Made by a program: the position numbers and the translations under genes | Source: Pyrrhoderma lamaoense | Taxonomy: Eukaryota > Basidiomycota > Agaricomycetes > Hymenochaetales > Hymenochaetaceae | Assembly: GCA_002794735.1 (NCBI GenBank) | Contig: NBAZ01000007.1 | Span: 558,001 to 622,000, forward strand | Length of the DNA: 64,000 nucleotides | Direction: 5' to 3' | Notes under the pieces: generated by a model | The model's database searches: none | The model's input: only the letters and a program-made list of their open reading frames with translations | What the model was told of the DNA's origin: nothing | Part shown: piece after piece, positions 1 to 11,043 of the stretch | Layout: every line of letters starts with the position of its first letter | How positions within the stretch are numbered: position 1 is the stretch's first letter

Positions 1-872
1 CGTCACATGTAACGCGTTATGTCACGGCGCAAAATTCTCAGAAAAAAAGTTTTTTTTTCAATAATCCCTTATATGGCCTTTACTTGGGAGAATATTGATT
101 TAAAGTTATAGAAAAAGGTTAAATAATGTATTTTATTTATCTATATAAAGTAACAAGTAATAATAAAGTCTTGATAATTCTAACAGGTTTGAACTATTTT
201 TAGGCGCAGCTTGTTAGTATCGTTACATAATATTAGCTACATAATACATTATCTAAATATGGAAGTTTATTTGCATCGGCTAATCCAAAGCCCGGCCCTA
301 AATGCGCAAAAATATGTGACAAAAAATTTAAAAAATTTAAAAAATATGCCAAAACATATAAAAATGCATTTAAAAACAATATTCGAGAAAAAATGTTTTT
401 CCTTATAAGTCATTTAAAATTTGTAATTTCTGAATTTGCTTAGACCATTTCATAGATTACCTACTTTATTTACTTTTCATCTGCTTAAAATTATTATAAT
501 TTGTTGTGTAGAATTTAGGAAGTAAAAATATTTTTTGGTGGAAAGTGTGACAAAGTAGCGCGTTGAGTTTATCGTGCGAGTACCTTACTAGTTTACTAAG
601 GCGCAGTGCCACTACATGGAACTTAACAAATACAATCAATCAACCAATTAATCTTGTCCTCTTCCTATTGGAATCACCCATAACTATTTGTCGTCTAAGA
701 AATTGGTCGAATATTTGCATGATCTTTTGAGATACGTGAAGTTATTCAGCTCCCTTTTTATTGTACATTTTTTTGCATTTTATCTTTTTACATTGACTAC
801 TTAGAAATTGAGCCAACACATAATCTCGAAGAATTTTACGCATGGTACCAAATAGAATGTACCCTTACAAAG
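1..872. other. Gene-free AT-rich segment with possible eroded transposon
   Basis: No credible coding region is visible. The short ORF at 211-408 is low-complexity Lys/Asn-rich translation of A-rich DNA. The segment carries A/T runs around 45-60 and 310-400. A near-palindrome (TAACGCGTTA, 10-19) is followed by TGTCAC, and an imperfect inverted match to this lies at about 545-563. This is treated under findings as a possible terminal-inverted-repeat element. The right part is simply the 3' flank of the ABC ATPase gene. Confidence 0.5.
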
Positions 873-1920
873 TCACACAGCATCTGAAACTAACAACTCT
901 TTGCAACTACCATCCGATACTTCTATAAAACGTGTTCCAACTCTCTGACCCTGTTCCGCAGAATGGGTGATCCAGATCAAAGCTTTAGTATTAGTTGAGT
1001 CATCCTGGATCACATTTTGGAGATACTTCTCCACGCGCAGACTGGACTCCATGTCCAAGGCCGAAGTGGGTTCTAATCCGGACAGTGGAAAGCAACAACA
1101 ATCGTTTAAAATCGGAAATGAGTATCATGATGATCAATTGATATTACCGCTGTTTACACAAAAATATGAGCACAACTTACCATCAAGAAGTAAAATCTCT
1201 GCACAATCTAATCCAACAGCTGTTGCCATTGCTATTCTTTGAGATTCACCGCCACTTAAAGTTGACCAAGGTCGGTCCCACAGTTCCTCGGATACACCCC
1301 ACTCACTTGCAACTCGCATCGAGCGTCTAGCAAGTTCATCTATTGTTCCTAGTATTCCTTGTCTTTGATTGTGCTTGTGAGTACTGAAGGACCTTAGTTG
1401 AGTGAGAAAGTCGCGTGGTGATCCCGGAAGAAGAGAGGGTCTTTGAGGGACGTAAAGAACATGTGTTCGGTAAGTCGGGATACCTAAGAAGATAAGATAA
1501 TAAAGCTAAATATTTGACTGAAAGGTATGCAGCCTGACACACCATATGACTTAGGCGGCCTGAGAACGGTTGAGAGATTGATATCGAAACAAAGAATGAT
1601 TTTTATTGTTATATCTTGAAATGAAGGTAGATTAATGCTCACTTTCCCCTGTAAAGTATTTCTCCATCATACACGTTCAGATGCGACAGACATTTGAGCA
1701 AGGTAGATTTTCTAATAAATTGATAACGGGAATGTTAAACAAGGTTGCTAAAGACGAGAAACAGAGAAAAGGCATACCCACATCCACTCTTACCCTGTAG
1801 AATTAAGATATCCTTCTCACAGATGCTGAAAGAAACATCTTGCAACAAAGGAGTATCTCGATCTAGCTTACAGCTCAAATGCTTGACTTCGAGAAGCGTT
1901 CTTTGCCTTCTAGTCGACAT
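873..1920 (-). CDS. ABC-type ATP-binding protein, YbbL/FetA-like
   Basis: This is a single nucleotide-binding domain of an ABC transporter, about 243 residues. Five exons can be read: 1920-1778, 1711-1643, 1559-1543, 1483-1181 and 1072-873. They sum to 732 nt in one open frame. Visible motifs in order are a Walker A GKSGCGKST split across the first intron, a Q-loop in VPQRPSLLPG, the signature LSGGESQR, Walker B ILLLDEPTSALD split by the last intron, and a switch histidine in WITHS. There is no membrane domain, so a separate permease partner is expected. The YbbL/FetA family usually pairs with a UPF0014 (YbbM/FetB) membrane protein, and none is seen in this window. The third exon is only 17 nt. 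The start ATG follows an in-frame upstream extension without conservation. The ABC ATPase call is firm; the subfamily is inferred from the PPKSYGIPTYR stretch before the Q-loop. Confidence 0.85.
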
Positions 1921-2152
1921 GGAGGCAGTGAGAGCATAACAGGACACTAATACTAAATTTATATATAATTTTATGCACACATTACAAGTGCCGATCCACA
2001 TTAGTGATGACGTATTTGTATTAATTTGGGATTCAGTTAGCTGATGAAGCACCAGCACAACGGGGATGAGGTGCAGAACATAAAAAGCAAACTGGACTAT
2101 ATGCTATGGGATGTAATGTATCTATTGCGATCAGTAGTCAAGAAGGAGTCCA

Positions 2153-3470
2153 TTAAGAATAGCCTGGAGGAGGGGGAGGGTACGCGGATTGAGGGGCCAT
2201 GCCCATCTCTTCAGGGGTCAATGGCGAGCTTTCAATCATAACGCCAACGCCAATCTTAGCGGCATTCTGCAGAAAATATATTAGCGTTGATATATAATAC
2301 AGTTATATAATACAGAAAGTTAAATTCCTTTACCTTGAAGTGATCTATCTCTCCAGCAACCATAAAGGAGAAAGTTGGAGCGAATCGTTGTTCTAACAAG
2401 GCTGAGACCTTTCCAGTAGAATCAAGTTGCGCACGGAAAGTAGCCATACGTAAATCGTACTTCGCCCCAAGAGTCGCAACTCCTTCCCTTTTGCCGTTTG
2501 CAACCATGACCTGTAAGTCAGCAGCTGCTTCGACTTTTTCATTGAGCTTTTGCCAATAGGTAGCTGAAAGCATGCCCATCGGCTGAACCTGAGCAGTCGC
2601 TATCCAGCTTTTATCTGAACTGGTATACTTGGCCAAGTATGACGGAGCAGCAGGTATCTCCATTGGTCCACCACGCTGGAACAAGACTTCCGTTCCCAGT
2701 GCAAGATTTTTCGTGACAGACTGGAGATAACTTCCGATGAAAATGCCCGACCCATCAACAGGAGAAGGGTTAAGTGCCTTCAAGTTGAGCGAATAGTCCA
2801 GACCAGTATAATCATGTTCTAACTGAATCATACTAGCGCCTGGTTGTTGTGAGAGCTACAACATTTCAGTTCTAGCCATTGATCAGACATTGCTATAAGA
2901 CCGTCTACCTGTAATTGTGCCTTGGTCACATTTTTCTCATTCCAACCGGCGTTAAAACGACCATTTACGGTGCCTTCGTGGTCTATCCCTCCTTGGAGAA
3001 AGACCTATTGGTAGAATCAGTAACATGAGCATTTAAGATATACTAAGCACACCTTTTGGTTTGCAAAGATTGCTCCGAAGTTATATGAAGGGAGTTGCGT
3101 TTGAGAAGCAAGGGCAAAAGAATGAGTGACTTGGAACGCTGGAGTTAAAGAAAGGGCCTTTGTTAAGTCCGCACGCGCTCCATCAAACATGTAATTGGTA
3201 AGGTGTGTAGCTAAAAGTGAAAGAGGATCAGAGATGAAAAAGATTGTCTGAGGACTAGTTTTTACCTTTGACTTCTTTTTGCAAACTCTCGACATTACCT
3301 GGGTAGGAGAGACCAAGACTCGACCGCCAGCGGGAGAAGCGGTCATAATTATTTGAGAATGGAGAGAAGAAGGAGGACGAGAAGGACGGTGCCCCCACCG
3401 CCGAAGGCGCGTTGGAGGCAAGGGCGGGAGCGTTGAACTGTACCTTCTCTTGCGAGGTGCTGGCTGCCAT
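2153..3470 (-). CDS. TOM40: Mitochondrial import receptor subunit TOM40
   Basis: TOM40 is the beta-barrel channel of the outer mitochondrial membrane TOM complex, through which nuclear-encoded precursors pass. The N-terminal exon starts at ATG 3470 with a Ser/Ala-rich soluble segment leading to FFSPFSNNYDRFSRWRSSLGL and YPGNVESLQKEVK, which are characteristic of fungal Tom40. Later exons encode porin-3-type strands such as FDGARADLTKALSLTPAFQVTHSF and the block at 2831-2340 containing LGTEVLFQRGG. The last exon, after an intron ending near 2270, gives KIGVGVMIESSP, which fits the C-terminal beta-signal, followed by a Pro-rich tail and TAA at 2153. It is divergent from the mannosyltransferase gene with a 244-bp spacer. 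No lesion was noticed. The family call is secure; exact exon edges in the middle are not all verified. Confidence 0.93.
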
Positions 3471-3714
3471 CGCGGTCGTGAAAGCTCAGTGTACGTCGAA
3501 AATTCCGTCAAAACGCAATCGGCAATAGGTAAACCCTATATTACCATAATTGTAGATAAGCAAGTGATGAGTGATCGACGCCCTGACACGTGAGTGCGCA
3601 GCCATCCATAGAGCAAGGCTCTCGAAATCATTATTGCCATCTCTTTTTCTTTCCACCAACATCCCCTTGTCTCCACTACTCGTCTTTGAGACGAGTCCAT
3701 CTTTATCTGTAAAG
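3471..3714. promoter_or_regulatory. Divergent promoter TOM40 / mannosyltransferase
   Basis: This 244-bp spacer lies between the ATG of TOM40 on the minus strand and the first ATG of the mannosyltransferase on the plus strand. It contains a CACGTG E-box at 3587-3592. Basic helix-loop-helix factors such as Cbf1 bind this motif in other fungi; binding here is inference. C/T-rich stretches near 3640-3690 are typical of fungal promoters. Confidence 0.45.
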
Positions 3715-5298
3715 ATGATGACACCAATGCGATATGTACTTCTTGTACTTCTTATAATTGTATGCTATCACCTTTTCAATATTTCAATCTGAACTGAGCA
3801 TTTCTTCTCGCGTTCTAATAGATTAGTTTACACTACATTCTCACCTTCACTCATGAAGCCTATGGAAAAGCGACTTCGATATCTCACATATCTAGTCAAC
3901 TTGGCTGGGCTCAACCAAATCCTCCTTACAAGACCCCCCTTTCTGAAGAGTATTTCCATCCTGAGAAACCAGCTGACCCACTTACGAGAAAAGCAAATGC
4001 AACCTTCGTTGTTCTGGCAAGGAATAGCGACATTCAAGGTGTTGTCATGAGCATGAAGCAGGCAGAAGATCGATTCAACAAGGAATTTAACTATCCATGG
4101 GTCTTCTTAAATGAAGAACCATTTGACGCGAATTTTATCAAGTATGCAGATATATGATACCGTGATAACGTGGTAGACTGACTCTGGCTCTTCAGACGCA
4201 CTACTGAACTCACGAATGCTGAGGTACACTATGGACAAATACCAAGGGATCATTGGTACCAACCTGATTTCATTGACGAGGAAAAAGCAAAAGCTTCTCG
4301 AGAACAAATGGTTAAAGATAATGTTATCTATGGAGGAAGCGTTCCGTAAATATCTACTCATTGCTACTCATATATGCTATTCATAATAAACCCTAGATAT
4401 CGCAATATGTGCCGCTTTAACTCGGGATTCTTTTATCGTCACGAGCTACTACAAAATTACCGGTACTACTGGCGCGTGGAGTGAGTAATTAAGTATCAAT
4501 AAAGATTCCCATGATAAAATACTTACACGTATCACGTACCTAGACCCAATGTCAATTTCTTCTGTGATATCCACTACGATCCGTTCCTCGTGATGGAAGA
4601 CCAAAAGAAGGTTTATGGTATACTTGTTCCATCTCATATATTTTACCTCAGAAATAACGACGATCTCCCGACTATCAGGGTTCACCGTATCGTTATATGA
4701 ATATGCTGCAACAATTCCAACGCTCTGGCAAGAAGTTAAGAACTTCTTGAAGGAAAACCCTGGCATCGTTGCTGAGGACAATGCCTTGAGTTTCATTTCT
4801 GATGATGGCGGTGAAACATACAACAAATGTCACTGTAAGTTTATTTACAAACATACATGTAGATACGTGACTTGATGAGCACTGCTTTTTTTAAAATCTC
4901 GTTACGCGACAATTATAGTCTGGTCCAACTTTGAAATTGGAGATCTGGACTTCTGGCGAGGTGAAGCATACAACAAATTCTTTGAATACCTTGATAAAAA
5001 GGGTGGATTCTATTATGAACGTTGGGGAGATGCACCTGTTCATAGTATCGGTGCCGCTCTTTTCGCACGAAAGGATCAAATTCACTTCTTCAGCGACATT
5101 GGCTATCGACATGAACCCTTCCAACATTGTCCACAGGGTGCCGAGCATTCCCGCGGTAAATGTTGGTGTGACGAAAAAGATAACTTTGGTAAGCCATTTC
5201 CTGTGCATAGAGATGAAACAATGAACAAAACCCTTTTTTCTCAAGATTATCAATGGTACTCATGCCTTAAACGGTATGATGCGCTCTTCACTAATTAG
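3715..5298 (+). CDS. Alpha-1,2-mannosyltransferase, KRE2/MNT1 (GT15) family
   Basis: This is a type II Golgi membrane enzyme of glycosyltransferase family 15, which adds mannose from GDP-mannose to O- and N-linked glycans. The first exon (ATG 3715) encodes a short cytoplasmic end and a transmembrane helix (YVLLVLLII). It is spliced at GTATGC to a stem region. The catalytic domain follows with classic GT15 blocks: [35 protein letters not shown], the region ending [54 protein letters not shown] and [14 protein letters not shown]. The protein ends at [10 protein letters not shown] with TAG at 5296-5298. At least six introns interrupt it. Length (roughly 400 residues) fits the family. Which KTR/KRE2 paralogue it matches cannot be decided by eye. 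It is convergent with PIK1. Confidence 0.92.
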
Positions 5299-5539
5299 AT
5301 AGATAATTTTGCTTGTTAGCTGTGCTACTATCCTTTTGTTTAGCCCATAATCTCTCAAACATATATCGCGTTGAACATTTACGGCAAATATTTTCTTTTC
5401 AATGTATTCATCTTGCATCTACATTATTTATACCAGCACTTGGTCATCGTTCGTTGCTATATATATAAACTAATTGATAATAACTTTAATGTTGAAAGAA
5501 ATGCAATGTTGTGTTCGAAAGTGTACCCCAAAGGAAAGA

Positions 5540-8500
5540 TCACAATATAGATTGTGAGTAATATTGGAACTATTAAGTAAATAAGGTAAAGAGTTAAATA
5601 CTATCAATACTAATATGAATAGTTTGTTGAGTGGATCACACTTACCGAATCATACAGCCGGGTCCAGTTGGAACCCAATGAGGACATGACTAAACCGTCA
5701 ATTAGTTCTGGTACAGTTTGTTGGTTGGACCTGGGATGGAATCGATCCCGAAGTTGTTGAGCGGTTTGCACTCCTAAGGCGGCGAAACAAGGAAGCGAAG
5801 AATCTGAGCGTAGAGTTAACAAGACAAACAAGATAGGAGTCAAACAATAAGATGAGAATATCTTGCCTTTTTGCATCAGCTCAACTATAGCTATGAAAAA
5901 TAAGATAAGATTAATAACCTCACGCATTTTCATAGCCATGACTTATGACCCACTGATAATTCTATCGCAATGTTTCCTCGCCGCCTCGAACCCTTCGTGG
6001 AATAATCTTATAAACTCACGATAGGCAGGGCTATCAACACCGCCTAAAACCTCTACATAGTCAAATGTGAGCTTAAATGGGGCAGCCTCGAATCCGATAT
6101 TTCCCGGAGAGTTGGAAAGCATGAATCCAAAATCAATGTGAATAAGATGTCCATCACGGTCCAGGAGGATATTTCCATTATGGCGGTCCTTTATCTGGAG
6201 TAGATAGGAGACAATAGAGTAGCCTTATTCAAGAGATTAGTAGTGATCCAGATGATGATGTCATCCTAACATACCTGCTAATGATCGAACGAAGTTCCGT
6301 TGAGCTCGAGCGAACTTCGCTGAGGATGGATCGCCATATGACTAGCAGATTGCCGTGAGTATGCAAGTAAGCTTTGGGCATAAAGATACATATGACTCAC
6401 AACAATAAAATGGTCCAATAAAGAGACTGCACCTAGTCTCCCATCCGTTAGACGACGCGCGTATAACGCTTTCTTTATCGAATGCACAGAAACTGCATCA
6501 GACATCGTTTCCACTATACCAGATGAACCACCCGTGATAAGAATTTGAAACCTTGAAAAGTGTTAAGAAGAGCGCCGGGTATCAATATCCATCACACTCA
6601 CGGTCTAACCCAGCATGGACAATTTTCGTCTTTCCATATGCGCTCAAACTCCCTAATCATCTGTATAGCTAGTTGTTCCTGCCTTAAATCTGCCCCAGTT
6701 TTTACAATAACCGAAACACAGTCCCAAGACGCAAGATGCCCATAAGGCGAACTTTGTCGTATTCTGCTCTAGTACACGTAGTTAGAAATCGCACAACTTC
6801 TTGTCATGGGGGAATCACCTTTTTTGCTGCCCATGACTCCGAGAAAACTACAGCTGATGGATCCTCACGATTGAGTGCTTTCCTAATTATCTGCTCATCC
6901 TCGGCAGTCTTCCCACCTCCAGGCCCGGCATCGAGGCTCAACATACTGTTTGTTTCTGGTGCGACTTGCATTCTTTCCATCCTTTCCTCTTCTAAAGCCA
7001 GCATCTCTTGCATAATTCTATCCCTGATTGCCGAGACTTCTGTTGGCTGTAGCCTATATCTCATGGGGCCTGGGGAAGCTGTTTGTTGGCTTTTTGCCGT
7101 ACCAGCAAGTGACGGGTGAAGAGGTCCAGAGAGATTTGAAGTATTTACACCAGCAAGCCAATTTACCATTGGGAACCAGCTTGATACTGTGTTTTGGGGT
7201 TCTGGGGGTGGGGTAGGATTATCTGGGTTAGCTATGAAAGTCGCTTCCCTAACTAAACTTGCATTAAGTTGTGCCAACATTATTGCAGCCGTCCGCATCC
7301 TCTGACTGTACTCGTCAAGAGAGAGAACAGGAGGTCTTGAAGAAATACCAGATCCTTGTGAGGATTGGCTATTAAATGGAACATGCGCTGATCTCTCGGA
7401 TTTTTCTGAGTTCGAGATATCGGGTGTAACTGCTGGTGAAGAAGGCGCAGAGGTGGTGCGTGACCATGTAGCAATGTCAAGAGCTCTATTCTTCGGCGGG
7501 GTAGGAGCAACAAACGAATCTGTCAAATCCGGCGTCTGGTGCACAGATAGGTCTTCTCCATACACTTGTTCGACGAGATCAATTTCCTCCTCTCCATTTA
7601 CTTCACTCGTTGAAGCAATAGGAGATTGTCCTGCATTCCTAGCAAGAACATCAAAGTCATCATCACTACCCAGATCTAATGCGTCATTTGCACTTGAAGA
7701 CTGGGTTACATTCATCCGAGTCGTGTTGTCAGGAGAGGTATGAGAGCTGAAGGATTCTTTATGGGTTTTCGATGAATGCAGTTCAGACCTTATGATGTTC
7801 CTCAGAAGCTCTTTGTTACTTCGTCTGTCTGGATCGAAGTCAAGGTCACCATTCAATATTTCCAGTATTAACAGGTAGGGAGCTCGTTCTGCTGAGTTGA
7901 GTACAACACTTTCTCCTGGAGGTATCCTCACAATACGGTGATGAGGTTTTGCTTTACCTGCAAGGCCTGAAGGGGAATCAATTCCACTACACCATAAAGG
8001 CATGCACACCTATCGGCTATTTAATCTGATGGTGATTTTACTAGATCAATGATACTTTACGATACCTCTGCTGGGAGTTTGTGGTTAAGAGAAGTCAGCT
8101 CTGCGCGAAGAGCACTAACTCTGGCTGGTTTAGGGATAACTAATAGTCGATTGGATATATTTTCGAGTGTCAACATAAATTGCACCTTTCAATTAACTTT
8201 CTTTAAAATGAAGCTAATTAGACATTTTATGAAAATCATACCTCGGAACGGCAATAATGAGCTTGGAGGAGATGTCTTTGAGTTGATAGGTCATAATCCT
8301 GTAACAGATTTCCTATCATGTCACCACTACCTGATTGCCTCGTTCTACGTGAGACGGATACAGCGGGAGAAGATTGAAACGGTAAAATGTTTGAAGAAGG
8401 TGCGTCTAACTGACCGAAGGGGTCATCAACAGTCTTAGGTCTCCGTATTCCGCTTGATAATATTGAAAGTACTGGAGTAGTTTGTGCTGCCTCTTGCATC

Positions 8501-9416
8501 TTCTGGGATTTGGATAGAGCCTTGAAAAGAAGACGTTCCTTTTTAGTTGACATATCCTTACTCATCGAATTCTTATGTCCAAGTGTGTAGTTATCTAGCT
8601 GGAGATCTTCAACTGACTGATTTTCATCATCTCTCTCCTCATCCCGAATTCATCCGGATTTTGAAGAGGAGGCGACGGAATGGGGGAGTCCTCATATTGG
8701 TAATCCAAGCTTCTCATATTGTTTTCAATGTCTTCCTGACGACCTTGTTCAATGGCGACTTGTCCCACTATCTTTGCGACCTGGGGAAGTCCAGGCGCTC
8801 CAAGAAGTAGACAACTCATACCCACTAGCGCCGGTTCCAGGTGGTGCTTGACACGATTTCGATGTATATATTTCCGAGAACGAACTTTCATGGATGAGTA
8901 GGGTCCAGTCACAAGGCCAGGGGAATCTTCAAAGATAATTTCATGACAGCGATGTAGGATTCTTTGGCATATGGAAAATGATTTTGTGTCTTTATTAGCT
9001 GCAAGGTCCTTGAGATGTGCTTGCATGAACCATAGCGTCTGCATATATGCGAGCTCTGTCATAGTGTGGAATATAAATATAGTGTACAGACGTACGAACA
9101 TAGCCATATGCGTTGAACGTTCACATGTGTCCACTACAAATGACTCAAGCGCTCTGGACTTGGATGGTTTCGTTACAAGAAGATGGCTATAATCTTGATT
9201 CATTCTACTTTGACAGTGCAGCTAAAATAACAGAGTAGCGCACCATATAAACCCCCAAACGTCCCTAATTTCATTCAAATCAAACTCCCTTAGCCTCCGG
9301 GTTAAGTAGTATGTGATGCCAATATTATCATGGTACTTGTTGAGATACTGTAAAGCAACGTTCGTCGAGAAAAATGAAGGTGAGAGAAAGAGTCTTAACA
9401 GGAGAGCATGCGTCAT
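5540..9416 (-). CDS. PIK1: Phosphatidylinositol 4-kinase PIK1 (PI4KB type)
   Basis: This lipid kinase makes phosphatidylinositol 4-phosphate, in yeast mainly at the Golgi, driving secretory traffic. The N-terminus from ATG 9416 has the lipid-kinase-unique helical region (VALQYLNKYHDNIGITYYL), then CLLLGAPGLPQVAKIV and the conserved RAPYLLILEILNGDLDFDP near 7880. A long Ser/Pro-rich linker follows. The kinase core has FSESWAAKKV at about 6805-6840, VIVKTGADLRQEQLA with the ATP-binding lysine near 6700, catalytic DRHNGN and metal-binding HIDFGF at about 6110-6190. The last intron ends near 5573 and gives a C-terminus LYDSFQYYSQSIL with TGA at 5540, which matches the usual end of this family. 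A shorter read-through of that intron would give a non-conserved tail, so the spliced form was chosen. All key residues are present. Confidence 0.93.
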
Positions 9417-9625
9417 GAATGTCCGTCGCAAGGTCGTCTCTGAGATCGTTATTGTTTTGCACTGTGCATGTATGGCATGAGCGTGTCACGATCTTCCACT
9501 AGCAATACTCAGCCCGGAACGCGTCTGGCGATCAATGCCGATCTTGACACGTATCGAGTACCGTTCGATCCTGGTGATTACTGCGCAACGCGTTTATTGA
9601 ACCCTAGTCCTTATACTTATCAACG
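9417..9625. promoter_or_regulatory. Divergent promoter PIK1 / OST3
   Basis: This 209-bp spacer separates the start codons of PIK1 (-) and OST3 (+). It contains two ACGCGT hexamers (9519-9524 and 9588-9593), the core of the MluI cell-cycle box bound by MBF in yeasts. Their use here is unproven. A GTTCGATCC string at 9563 resembles a tRNA T-loop, but no A-box or cloverleaf is seen around it. Confidence 0.4.
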
Positions 9626-10840
9626 ATGCTTGGATCATTGCTTTTGGCATTAGCTGCCGTGCCATACTGCTTTGCTGCCTCAAAAACACCTGTAGACCAA
9701 CTTATAGAGCTTGCCGCAGCTTCACCAGACGGAGTCATCAGACTTGATGAAGCTGCATTCGATCTCATTACTTCTCCGACCCGTGAGTGGTCGGCGGTTG
9801 TTCAACTTACGGCACTGAACAAGAACATGAAATGCACACCTTGCAAGTAAGCATGCTACCCTCTGGGACTACGTGAATGGTGTTAAATCTCTCCTGTAGG
9901 GAATTTGATCCTTCTTTCCATGCTGTTTCGAAAGCCTGGTCTACTGTTCCGAAGCAGGAGCGTAATAAACATTTCTTCGCAGTTGCTGACTTTGCGGATG
10001 CAGAAAATGTGTTCAGAAGGGTAAGCTCATCAAATAATATCAAGATATAGTACATCGGATGCCGATAGACAAACAGCTTAATCTCATGACAGCACCAGTT
10101 GTAACATTTTACCCCGCAGTTCAAGGTCCCAACAAGCTTGCAAGTGGTAAAGTAGACTCTTTCAATTACGACTTCAACAATTTGTAAGATTCCCTTCTTC
10201 TATCTCTAACTTCGCATTACTCTTCTCCTATTAACGACACTCATTTTACGCTTTTCCAGCGGATTTGGACCAAAGAACTCTCAGACCACCTTTCTAACTT
10301 CACCCCAGTACCAATTCCTTACCGTGCTCCCTTCGACTGGGGACTCCTCATTTCCTCTGTATCATTCCTTTTAATTCTCGCACTGGCTGCTCGTATTGTC
10401 GCTCCTATTATCTTCAGCAGATGGACCTGGGCCATTATAACCATCTCAACTATGCTCGTCATGACCTCTGGTTTCATGTTCGTTCGCATCCGCAACATGC
10501 CCTATCGTACTCGCGAACATAGCATGATGCCAGGTTTTCAGACCCAAGTCGGGGCAGAAATATGGACAGTTGCCTTTAAGTGTATGTACCCTTCTCTCTT
10601 CCCCTTTGACAAAATACATTGTATATTTTGTCTGACATCAAACCGAAATCTCACTTTTTAGACTTCACACTGTCTGCCGCTTTCCTCGGATTAATCCTTG
10701 GTGCACCTCGTCAAAGCCGAAAACAAACCCAGAGAATAGCCATCTACGCATTCAACTTGGTCATTGTTGTGACTTTCTCAGCTTTGATCAAGGACTTTAA
10801 AGTCAAAAATGGAGGCTACCCCTTCTCTTACCTTTTCTAA
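9626..10840 (+). CDS. OST3: Oligosaccharyltransferase subunit OST3/OST6
   Basis: This is an ER membrane subunit of the oligosaccharyltransferase complex. Its lumenal thioredoxin-like domain forms mixed disulfides with substrate proteins to help N-glycosylation. The start ATG 9626 opens a clear signal peptide (MLGSLLLALAAVPYCFA). The thioredoxin-like domain carries a CTPC redox motif; the first intron splits the lysine just after it (KCTPCKEFDPSF). TAPVVTFYP supplies the expected cis-proline region. Four hydrophobic segments follow, beginning DWGLLISSVSFLLILAL, then WTWAIITISTMLVMTSG, a helix at LSAAFLGLILG and IYAFNLVIVVTFSALI. The end, YPFSYLF, is close to that of other Ost3 proteins. OST3 and OST6 cannot be told apart by eye, and basidiomycetes often have a single gene. 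Confidence 0.92.
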
Positions 10841-11043
10841 GTATAAAGCAGCCTGTAAACACAATCATAACTTATGCAATGAAAATTGTTACTTTCCCTT
10901 TATAATTTATTTGAATACCGAAAGAAACGTGCCAATCAACTGATAAAAGTTAAAGCTCTAAAAACGAGCTTTTCATTATGTACCATACATAGTAAGATCC
11001 AAATAAAGCACAGATATCCACAAAAGTAAAACAGATAAAAAGT

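Noticed and set aside
9555..9580. tRNA-like GTTCGATCC string in the PIK1/OST3 spacer
   Set aside because: No A-box, acceptor stem or anticodon arm can be fitted around it.
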